From Candidatus Hydrogenedentota bacterium (lineage in GTDB: Bacteria; Hydrogenedentota; Hydrogenedentia; Hydrogenedentales; JAGMZX01), in the NCBI GenBank assembly GCA_029556545.1, contig JAKQEQ010000056.1, forward strand, positions 26,951 through 90,950: a stretch of DNA of 64,000 nucleotides. Direction: 5' to 3'. Below are positions 41,810 through 50,400 of this stretch, piece after piece (the first letter of the stretch is position 1; the number at the start of each line of letters is the position of its first letter). The position numbers and the translations under genes were made by a program. The notes beneath the pieces are model-generated. The model was given only the letters and a program-made list of their open reading frames with translations. It did not search any database and was not told the origin of the DNA.

Positions 41810-44065
41810 TCAAAGCAAGCTGATGATCAGTGCATCGTCCTCCCGATGCCGCGCGGCGTACCCCGAAAATGTGTCAACCTCTGATGAGGCCGGGTTCTCC
41901 AGTATTCTGAGGTGTATCGCTGTAATCCCGTCGAATTCGCCCTGCGCCTCGGCGACCGCAAGCTGTTCTGAGATGCGATTGCGCAGAATCGTGGTCAAGT
42001 GCCTGACACCAAAACGCGGCTGCCATTGATGCGTAAGACGTTCCACCAGCCTCGGCTCCCAGTCCAAGTGCAACCCTCTGGTTTCCGAGGTTTCGCGCAG
42101 CGCGGCGAGTTGAAGTTCGACGATGGACTCGACGGCCTCGTGCGAGAGCCCCTGAAAGAGAAACTGATGCGATATTCTCCCCATGAACTCCTCGCCGAAG
42201 CCCGCTCGCTTCAAGCCATGCGCCAGCGCTTCGGCGTCCACCGTCGGACGGTGCTTGGCCTGTTTCGTGTCATCCACAAAGCCAATAGTGCGGCCGCTTT
42301 CATAGGTGCAGCCGACATTCGTGCAGAAAATCAGGATGGCCCTGCGAAAATCCAGCGTGTTTCCGTCCATATCCTCCGTCCGGCCTTCATCCATGATTCG
42401 CAGGAGGATTTCGCCAATGCCGGGGTCGGCCTTCTCCAGTTCGTCGAACAGTACGATGGCTTCGGGCAGGTCGCGGATTTTGGAGAGAAGCCCGCCTTGC
42501 CCGCGCGCGTAGCCCACGTATCCAGGAGGAGCGCCAAGCAGGCGATTGACGACGGGGCTGCTGTCGTACCCTGATCCTTGCAGCGAATTGCAGTCCACAC
42601 GGATAAGATGTTCTCTCTGGCCGCCGCCCAGTATCCGCGAGAGCAATACCGCGGTTTCCGTCTTCCCCACACCCGTTGGCCCGGCAAACAGAAACACCCC
42701 GCGCGGCCGCCCGCCCCTTCTCCAGTTTCCGAGGGTCGCGACGAAAGCCGTGGCGATTTCGTGTAGGACGTGATCCTGGCCGATGATCTTGGCCCGAAGT
42801 TGATTATAGACCTCGGATTCGGACAGCGCTTCCGTTCGGACGATGCCGTGCCCGACGATGTCTTCCAAAGCCAGTTTGAGCGCCGCTTCCGTCAATGTCG
42901 GCAATGGCGGTTCGCTGGTGGCGCAGTAGGCGCACGCCTCGTCGAGCAGTTGAATCGACTTGTCCGGCTGATAGCGGCCGGGAAGGTACTCCTCGGTCAA
43001 TTCGACCACGCGTTGCTCGATGCTTTCCGGGAAACCAAGCGGGGCGTAGTACTCCTTCATCTTGGGAATTCGCGCCTGGAGAATGTGGACGGTGGCTTCA
43101 GCCGACGGCGAGGAGAGCCGCAGCAGGTTGAAACGGCGGGCCAGCGCCTCGTCCGGCTCGATATGATGCCTGTACTCCGACGGCGTCGTGCATCCGATAC
43201 ATACGATTTCTCCGCGCCCGAGCACCCCCTTGAACGCTTCGTTGGCGTCGGAGAACGGGCCCCGCGAGTAAACGCCGCTCTGGAAAAACGAGTGAATTTC
43301 ATCCACAAACAAAATGACGTTGGGATGCGCCTGGAGAATCTCCAGGAGCGCCTTCACCCGCTCTTCGTATTGCCCGACCACGGAGGCCCCGGAACGCAGG
43401 AAGACCGGGGAAAGCTCGAAGAGGTCCGCATCGCGGAGTTGCGGCGGAATAATGGGGTCGCCGCCCGCCAGGCGCCGCGCCAGTTCGTATACCAGGGCCG
43501 ACTTGCCCGTACCGGGATGCCCAATAACGATGACATTGCGGCGGCGCATCTTGGCGAGGTTGCGGATCAGCGCGCGCAACGGCGTGTCAACGTTAACCAT
43601 GTGGCTGCGGGGCAGTTCGACCGCCGTCAGCATGCGGCCATAAGCGCTCAGGGCCGCTACGACCTCCTCACGCTCCGGCGTCTGCCGCCACGCCGGTCTG
43701 CGCTGAAGCAAGCGCAGCGCCTCATCGACGGCAGTTGGAGACATGCCCCGGCGGCGAAGATACTCGCGGCCCGGCTCACTCGCCAGCAAGGCCGCCAACA
43801 ACTCCTCCGCAGTTATGGGATGGGAAGAGCCCGACAACCCGCGCAACACCGGCTTGAGCGCTTCCGCCACCGGTACCTTGTCCGGCGGCGTGTCGTTCCT
43901 GGGGACAGGCTCCTCCAAATAGGAGGACAACTGCGGCAGCTTGTTCTTCAGGCCGCCGTGGAAATACAACGCCGACATCAGCAGGGGCACATCAAGAGAC
44001 TCGCTTGCCCCCACAGTGCACTTGGCGACATCCAGCGCGGCGCGGCACTCGCGGTCAAGATTCAT
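41810..44065 (-). CDS. Clp/Hsp100-type double AAA+ ATPase
   Basis: This 751-residue protein has an N-terminal Clp-like helical region (residues 1-140). AAA+ module 1 has Walker A GHPGTGKS (182-189) and Walker B ILFVDEIH (251-257). Module 2 has Walker A GPTGVGKTE (462-470), GAPPGYVGY (511-519) and Walker B IVLFDELE (537-544). A D2-small domain ends the protein. There is no long coiled-coil middle domain, so it is nearer ClpA/ClpC than ClpB, yet I see no ClpP-docking loop with confidence and no clpP nearby. It should unfold or remodel proteins. Translation is coupled to the small upstream gene, whose stop is 2 bp before this ATG. It is probably the power unit of the conflict operon. Confidence 0.9.
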   Translation of the reverse strand: MNLDRECRAALDVAKCTVGASESLDVPLLMSALYFHGGLKNKLPQLSSYLEEPVPRNDTPPDKVPVAEALKPVLRGLSGSSHPITAEELLAALLASEPGREYLRRRGMSPTAVDEALRLLQRRPAWRQTPEREEVVAALSAYGRMLTAVELPRSHMVNVDTPLRALIRNLAKMRRRNVIVIGHPGTGKSALVYELARRLAGGDPIIPPQLRDADLFELSPVFLRSGASVVGQYEERVKALLEILQAHPNVILFVDEIHSFFQSGVYSRGPFSDANEAFKGVLGRGEIVCIGCTTPSEYRHHIEPDEALARRFNLLRLSSPSAEATVHILQARIPKMKEYYAPLGFPESIEQRVVELTEEYLPGRYQPDKSIQLLDEACAYCATSEPPLPTLTEAALKLALEDIVGHGIVRTEALSESEVYNQLRAKIIGQDHVLHEIATAFVATLGNWRRGGRPRGVFLFAGPTGVGKTETAVLLSRILGGGQREHLIRVDCNSLQGSGYDSSPVVNRLLGAPPGYVGYARGQGGLLSKIRDLPEAIVLFDELEKADPGIGEILLRIMDEGRTEDMDGNTLDFRRAILIFCTNVGCTYESGRTIGFVDDTKQAKHRPTVDAEALAHGLKRAGFGEEFMGRISHQFLFQGLSHEAVESIVELQLAALRETSETRGLHLDWEPRLVERLTHQWQPRFGVRHLTTILRNRISEQLAVAEAQGEFDGITAIHLRILENPASSEVDTFSGYAARHREDDALIISLL

Positions 44066-44067
44066 GC

Positions 44068-44307
44068 TTACACCATGCTGTTGAAGACAATCGGCAGGAC
44101 AGCGGCGACATGTTCAGCTTCCATGACAACGACAGGAAGCTCCAAGTCCGAAACTACGGCCTTCTCACTTGGATTGCGGTAACTACCCCACTCTGAGTAG
44201 GCCCGCGACGGGGCCACGTTTTCCACCTGCTCCCTAGTGTTGACCCACTTCTCCGGACTGAGAACCGTCGCGTCTTGGTAGACCCATCTCTCCGGCTCGT
44301 AACGCAT
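44068..44307 (-). CDS. Small conserved-looking protein ahead of the Clp-like gene
   Basis: The 79-residue protein starts at ATG 44307 with AAGGAGGAAGG upstream, a strong ribosome-binding site. Sequence MRYEPERWVYQDATVLSPEK, then WVNTREQVENVAP and LELPVVVMEAEHVAAVLPIV. No family recognised; acidic, without membrane segments. The TAA is followed by GC and the ATG of the Clp-like gene, so the two are translationally coupled and probably work together, for example as a substrate tag or inhibitor. Promoter candidate at 44384-44413. Confidence 0.6.
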   Translation of the reverse strand: MRYEPERWVYQDATVLSPEKWVNTREQVENVAPSRAYSEWGSYRNPSEKAVVSDLELPVVVMEAEHVAAVLPIVFNSMV

Positions 44308-44383
44308 GACGCCTTCCTCCTTCTCGTCTTTCCCCGCTCCCCAAAGTGACGTTGACAGAAGAGAATCACCTCGTCTGCGGGCC

Positions 44384-44413
44384 ATAATGCACAAGCGCCC
44401 CCAAGACAATCAA
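44384..44413 (-). promoter_or_regulatory. Promoter for the small protein/Clp/YbjN/TIR genes
   Basis: On the minus strand TTGATT (44413-44408), 18-bp spacer, CATTAT (44389-44384), about 77 bp before the start at 44307. The 243-bp gap to the upstream gene makes a separate promoter likely. Confidence 0.4.
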
Positions 44414-44550
44414 CCTGGCCGGATTCCCCGGCGGCGCCGGATCTTGCAGGACATCAAGCCGCGACCGCCCGTTCGGTTCAGGGAGGGCCGCGCCTTCCAG
44501 ACCAGCGCTGACGCGGGCGTCCTCCCGTCCTCCGGCGTTTCCGTCATGTC

Positions 44551-47343
44551 TCAACCTACTTGTTTGTTCGGATCGTAAATCTCGTAACCCGCATCGGCCA
44601 ACTGCTGGGGAATGTCATCGACGGCCTGATAGTCATACTTCTTCACGTCATCCGGCAGGTCGCGCCACGAAACGAGGTAGGGCTGTTTCTTCTTCTCCTC
44701 GTCTTTTACCTCGCCGTAGGTCCAGCCTTCCAGCAAACGCTCGGTGTTCCAGCGCCCGTGCTCCATCTCCGCCAGGATATCTTTCTGCGCGTCGTCGAAG
44801 TCGAACAACTTGGGCGTGCCTTGGGTGACCTTGCGCAGCCGCAGGCCCAAGCGGCGAAGCTTGGTCTCGATGTGGTCCACTTGGGCAAAGTTGGCGCGAC
44901 GGTATGTTTCCTTCAGCGTTTCCCAGTTCGCCATGGGGGGGTGTTGCTGGAGATATCGTTGCTCCTGGTTCTTCTTGAACGCTTCGTGCGCATGGCGCGC
45001 CATTCTCTCCCGCTCTTCCGGTGCAATCATCGTCGAAGTCTCCGGAGGCTGTAGGAAAGCGTTCAGGGTCTCCTGATCCGTCGGCATGAGAAGCAATCGC
45101 TTGCTGTCCTTCCAGTCCGCATCCTCAGCGATTTCCGTGGCCTCGCGGCCACTGTCGCGCAGGATGGCGGTCTGGGCGCCCATGACGAGCGCGAGCCGAT
45201 ATTCAAACGCGGAAATGACGCCGCCGTTGATGCCCAAGAGCCGCACGTCGTCGGGCCGGACGCCGGTCATGAGCAGGTCTATCCAGACTTGGATCGGGTC
45301 CAGGGGGCTGTAACCGGCGTGGTCGGTGATGCGGAAGAAGGCGTATCCCGGGTGCTTCGTGTCGCCGGCGGGAAGATGGGACGGCAGATAGGCGATCTTG
45401 GTGATTTCGCCATCGGGATCGGGGACATCGCCGACGATCCCGGGAATACCCGCCGTGGTGCCGCCGGAAATGATGGTTCCCTTGAATCCGGCAAAGGCTT
45501 GGCGGATGAGAAGCCCATATTCCTCGATGCGGGCCTGCACGCTTGCGTCACAACCGCCCGCGACGATGACAATGGGCAGGTCCTTGTTGAAGAGCGCCTC
45601 AGCGCCAGGTTCAGTGCTCGTGGCCAGACAGGTCCGTCCATCGATGTCTTCGTCGGCACAACCAAGCCACTTCTCCGGGGCTTCCGCCGCCTTCGTTGTG
45701 ATTTCCTTGAGATACGTCTGGGCTTCTTCAGCGGCGGCGGCGGCTTTTCCTGCTTCCTCGCGCGCCTTCTTGAGCTTCTCGCCGTCGGGGCCGTCTTTCA
45801 GTCTCGCGAGCTTTTCGTCCGCCTGTTTCTTCTTCTCGATAGTCTCATCAAGTCGACTGCGCGCTTCCGCTTCAAGTGCGCCCAGTTTGGCTACAATCGC
45901 CGCGGACAGGAACCAGCGCGCCCACTTCAGATGTTCAACGAGGCCGCTCTTCCGTCCTGACACGGCCAACTGGATTTCATCGAGCGCGCCGCGGACCTGC
46001 GTGATGACCGTCTCCGTGGGACTCAATTGTACGGCTTTCGCATAGGCCGTGAGGCTCGCGTAGGGATGGCCCAAGAGCAGGTGCATGAAACCGATGTCAT
46101 ACCACGCCCACGGCAGGTGCATGCCATATCGCGCGCGTTCCGACGATAGTCCAATGGCCTCCTCGAGATTGGGTCTGGCAAGAGACAGGAAGCCCATATT
46201 CTTGTTCTCGATCATCTCACACCTGATGTAACAGACAAGCGCGCGGGGATGTCTTGGGTCGGCCTGAAACGCCTTTTGGTATTGCTTGAGCGCCTGACGC
46301 CGATCCCGTTCCTCCTCGTACGTATCCCCGAGGAAACAGAAGGCGTCTGCGTCGTTCGGGTCTAGCTGCGTGGAACGCTCCAAGTGTGCGCGTCCCGCCG
46401 GGTTTCCCGTTCTCCAAAGCGCCCATCCAAGGTCGCGCTGCACTGCGGCATTGGACGATTCCGCGAAGTCAGCGAGGCTCTTGACGGCCTTCGGCCAGTC
46501 CTCGATGGCCATCGCAAGACGGGCAATCTGGTAAGCCAGTCCTTCGGAAGTGTCGTGTTTGCGCACGACCTCTAGAAGACTGATTTCTTGCCGAATGTCT
46601 CCGGGCTGCATGTAGGCGCCGAAACAGGATCGATACGTGCTGACGCCGTCCAGCATGCGAACAAAGGCATTGTCCGCGTCCTCGAGCAACGCCGCGATTC
46701 TGCCGGCCTCGCGCTCCAAGTGGCGCGGCTTCTTCTTCAAATCCGTCTTATATAGGTTGTCGTGGACGAGGTCCGCCCAAGCGTGTTGCAGCAGCGTTCG
46801 TACTTGTATTTCGGCCTTGAACTTGGGCCCGGAAGCCAAGCCTTGCGCCTGGGCTTCCTCAGCGCTTCGGCGTTCCAGAAGCGCCGGCGCCACGGCCTCA
46901 AGCCCGGGATATATCACATCCTCCCTGAACGAGACCGTAAAGTGTACTGATTGATATCCGAACTCATGGGCTTGAAGCCTGTCCGCAACGTCTTCGCTGC
47001 TGGATTCCTCGATTTCAAAGTGCCGCCTAATGAATTGACTGATCGGGTCAATCTTGTCAGTGGATTCCACAATCACGCGCACGCCACAGAGATCGCAGAA
47101 CTGGAAGGCGGGTTGAGGATACTTCTCGCGCTTTCTCAGACACTTCTCCGCGAAGCTCGGAACAGTCTTGACCCGCCCCTGCACGATGGCGATGACGCCA
47201 ACGTCCTGCGCAGCCCGCTCGAGTACTGCTTTCAACGACCGGCAGAAAGTCTCGTAGTGGGGTAGAAGCTCCTTCGCTGCCGCGACTTGTCTATCCACGA
47301 AATCCTGATCCGACTGTCTGTCCTTCCGTTCATCGCTCGACAT
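44551..47343 (-). CDS. RelA/SpoT synthetase-TPR-SLOG-RyR fusion protein
   Basis: This 930-residue protein starts at ATG 47343 with AAGGAA 8 bases upstream. Residues about 25-215 are a RelA/SpoT synthetase fold: GRVK (56-59), FCDLCGVRVIV, HEFGYQSVHF (126-135), AEIQVRTLLQHAW (178-190). There is no HD hydrolase. TPR repeats cover 265-440 (WALWRTGNPAGRAHLERSTQ) and a Lys/Glu/Ala coiled coil 490-560. A SLOG/LSDAT Rossmann domain covers 589-770, with loops AGGCDAS and ISGGTTAGIPG. An RyR domain covers about 857-915 (HGRWNTERLLEGWTYG). Plausible action: the SLOG/RyR part senses a nucleotide and switches on synthesis of an alarmone that arrests the cell. The pyrophosphate acceptor is not readable. 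Confidence 0.85.
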   Translation of the reverse strand: MSSDERKDRQSDQDFVDRQVAAAKELLPHYETFCRSLKAVLERAAQDVGVIAIVQGRVKTVPSFAEKCLRKREKYPQPAFQFCDLCGVRVIVESTDKIDPISQFIRRHFEIEESSSEDVADRLQAHEFGYQSVHFTVSFREDVIYPGLEAVAPALLERRSAEEAQAQGLASGPKFKAEIQVRTLLQHAWADLVHDNLYKTDLKKKPRHLEREAGRIAALLEDADNAFVRMLDGVSTYRSCFGAYMQPGDIRQEISLLEVVRKHDTSEGLAYQIARLAMAIEDWPKAVKSLADFAESSNAAVQRDLGWALWRTGNPAGRAHLERSTQLDPNDADAFCFLGDTYEEERDRRQALKQYQKAFQADPRHPRALVCYIRCEMIENKNMGFLSLARPNLEEAIGLSSERARYGMHLPWAWYDIGFMHLLLGHPYASLTAYAKAVQLSPTETVITQVRGALDEIQLAVSGRKSGLVEHLKWARWFLSAAIVAKLGALEAEARSRLDETIEKKKQADEKLARLKDGPDGEKLKKAREEAGKAAAAAEEAQTYLKEITTKAAEAPEKWLGCADEDIDGRTCLATSTEPGAEALFNKDLPIVIVAGGCDASVQARIEEYGLLIRQAFAGFKGTIISGGTTAGIPGIVGDVPDPDGEITKIAYLPSHLPAGDTKHPGYAFFRITDHAGYSPLDPIQVWIDLLMTGVRPDDVRLLGINGGVISAFEYRLALVMGAQTAILRDSGREATEIAEDADWKDSKRLLLMPTDQETLNAFLQPPETSTMIAPEERERMARHAHEAFKKNQEQRYLQQHPPMANWETLKETYRRANFAQVDHIETKLRRLGLRLRKVTQGTPKLFDFDDAQKDILAEMEHGRWNTERLLEGWTYGEVKDEEKKKQPYLVSWRDLPDDVKKYDYQAVDDIPQQLADAGYEIYDPNKQVG

Positions 47344-47409
47344 CTCGGGTTCCTTTTCGATCAACTTGTGTGCCAACGTAGACCGGTTTGCTCTTGGAAC
47401 GACATCTGC

Positions 47410-50400
47410 CTACATTATCCTAAAGCACCCCCTGAGCGCTATCGCGTCGAATTCATTCGGCTGCTCCTCTCGACTCCCGCGGCAACCGTTCACGGAGCAT
47501 GGGAAGCACACTTGGTAGACTCCTGGATTTCGAGGTATGGAACCTCGATATTGCGGGAGGTGATAAAGGGTGTTTCGGGACTCGTGTACGGCGGGTTCCC
47601 AAATCTCCTTGTCGCGGGCGACCGCCTCCTCATGCGCGCGGATTTCCTCCTTGGTCGCCCGCGGATACTCGAAGAAGTCGCCCTGGCCCGGACGGGTCGG
47701 CTTCCGTAGCGCGAACCGCTCGTCCTGGGGCTTGTCAAGACCGTGCCACCAGTGGTATAATCGGTTACGCGAGAGGCCTTCAGGCGTCACCCGTCTACTT
47801 GTAAAGGACTGTGGTCCGGTCTGAAGGCCTTTCGTGATCAGGTTTCTGTTCGTGATATTGTGATCGTGGTAGAAGTCCAGAATCTCCGTCCCATCCTTCA
47901 GCTCGAAGACGCTCAACGTCACGAACACCTGTTCCCCATCCAGTACGGCGGGCGCAATGTAGGTGTGCCAATACTTAATATTGCGATACTTTGCCTGGTC
48001 GTGTTCTACTTCAGTGGCAATTCGTACGGCGCGGCGGAGCAGTTCCGGCAAGCTGGCGACCGCGCGCATGATGCGCGGGTCCGCGCTGTGGGTTAGCGGC
48101 TTCTTGAACTGCTTCATGCTGAACCCGATCCGCCGCCCGTCGTGGTCGTTGACGACTTCCGTGCCCACCAGCTTCCGAAACGCCTCCTTGCCCATTTCCC
48201 GCAGCCGTTTCGGGTCGTGCTTATCGCCGAACGCGGAGGCGTCCACTTGGACGGGCCGCATGGTCTGGAGTTGGTTCCGCAGGCGGGCGCGGGCTTTGAG
48301 GTCCGGAGCAGGCATCGCGCCCTTGCTGTAAACCGACGCCTCGACCCGATCCCCTTCACCCTTCACCCTTCTCTCTTCACCCTTTCCCTCGGCCAGTCGC
48401 CACGCCTGCTTCACGAGCCCGGCGATCTCCTGGTCGGAGAACGCCTCGACGCCCGCGCCTTCCCAGACCGGCGCCAGCGTGCGGCGGACCGCCGCGGTGA
48501 ACCGCTTCCACCACCCGAGAATCCCGGAGAACTCGCCGCGCGTCACGCGCCACGCGAGCCATTCCTCAGCCGCGCGCAGTTGCGCCGCCGGCGTCACGAT
48601 CGGGTGTCCGTGTTCCTTCGCCCACGCCCGGATTTCCCCGTTCCGGGTGTGCCACAACTGGCCGAACCAATGCTTGTACGTCTCGGCCCCGAGCACGCTC
48701 CGCAGGCCCCAATGCCCGATGACCTCGTGCCACGCGACCTTCACCACGTCGCGCGCGCGGCGCATTTGCCCCGCAACCAGATAGACCGTATCGGGCGCGC
48801 CGTCCTTGGCGGGCGTGAACAGGCCCCACGCCCGCGGATGCCGGTAGCCCTCGGGCAGCCCGTCCGCCGTTTCGACCACGACCATCCGCGGCGCGCCCGG
48901 CCAGGCCGCGCGCAGTTCCCGCACGACCTCCTCGACCTCGCGCACGCGCATCCCGCCCTCGGGCCGCGCCGATTCGCTGAGCCGGCCTTCGGTGTCACGC
49001 GGCGCGGGCCGCGTCTCGCCGGTTGCCGCGTCGTATTCGATCCGCGCGCCCGGCGGGACGGCTTCCCGTTCCGTGGCGGAAAGGTGTTCCCGCTCCCACT
49101 TGTCAAGCGCCGCCCGATCGGGTATACTATGTTCTGGAAGCTCACTGGCCGCGACCTTGAGCCGTTCGTGCTCCCCGGTGACGGTGTGGGCTTCTTCTCT
49201 TTTCCTTTGGTAGGCTTGTTCTTTTTCCCTCTTCCACGTTGCAATCTGCCCCAAGTTGGCGGGGTGCGCCGTTAGCAATAGATGGACGGGTCTATTCTGG
49301 CTGATCGCATCAGGCTGAATGGCGACAACGATCGGCTTCCCGTCCACAAGCAGGTCGGTGACGAGAGAATATCGTCCGTGTTCCTCCCGAAACACCGCGA
49401 CGGGATCGGCAATGGCCGCGGGGAGCGCCTCTACGATCTCGCGGGAAAGCTGATGTTTGCGCCCGCCGATCTTGCGCATGACGCGCTGGGAAACCACCAA
49501 TGGCGCATTGCCCGCGCCGAGCATGCGCAGCCAACTCGGCGCGTTGCTGAGCCGGACCATGTCGCCCTCGCGCAACCGTCCGGAATCATATAAGGCCATA
49601 CTTGTTTGCCGGCCCAGTTCCTCCGCCGCGGTCAAGCCCTCCCGCACCGAGAAGCGTTCCCCGGTATCCTCCTCCCGCCCTGCCGGCGATTCGTCCGATC
49701 GGTCCGATTCGTCCGATACCCTTCCCCCTTCACCCTTCAGCCTTCTCCCTTCACGTCCTCCTCCTTCTCCTCGGTCTCGAGTGCGGCCTGCGCCAGCAGG
49801 CTCAGCCGGCTCGGCTTCCCTTTCGCCAGTTCGGCCAATTTCTCCTTGTACCCCTTCATCGAGGGCGAGTTGTCGGGGTTCTTGGCTCCGTCGTTGTTCG
49901 GTTTCACGTTGGACGATCTCCAATAGTTCGCGCACGGTGGTCTCGGGCACGCTCTCGCCGAACAGGCTTTCGGTCGTGGTATCGACCGCGCCCGCGAGTT
50001 CGACGTACCGGTCGAGGAACGCGCGCACCGCCGCCGCGCTGGTCCGGCTGTTGAGTTCCCGCATCAGTATAAGCGTTTCCGCCGCCCGTTCGGTAGCGAA
50101 CATGTCTTCTTGCGCCAGGTATTCGCCGAGGTTGGCCACGCGCCCGGCCGCGGCTTCGTGTTTGTACGCCATGAGTTCGGCGAGGGCCTGGCCCAGGAAC
50201 CGGGACAGATCGAGCGGCGGCTTGTCTTGCGCCACGCGCAGCAGGTTCCCGCCGCTGGCCATGATCCCGTTCACGATGCGGACCAACCCGAGGGGCTCGG
50301 CCTCTTCGATGGCCTGCGCTATCGTCTCCCGGCTTACATCGGCACGGCGCAGCACGAGCGCCAGCACGGCGCGCCGCACACGGGCCGCGGCGCCGGGCGT

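Noticed and set aside
33589-47343. Classical Thoeris, CBASS or Pycsar system
   Set aside because: There is no ThsA with SIR2-SLOG or Macro-SLOG, no CD-NTase or cyclase; TIR and SLOG occur but in different architectures.
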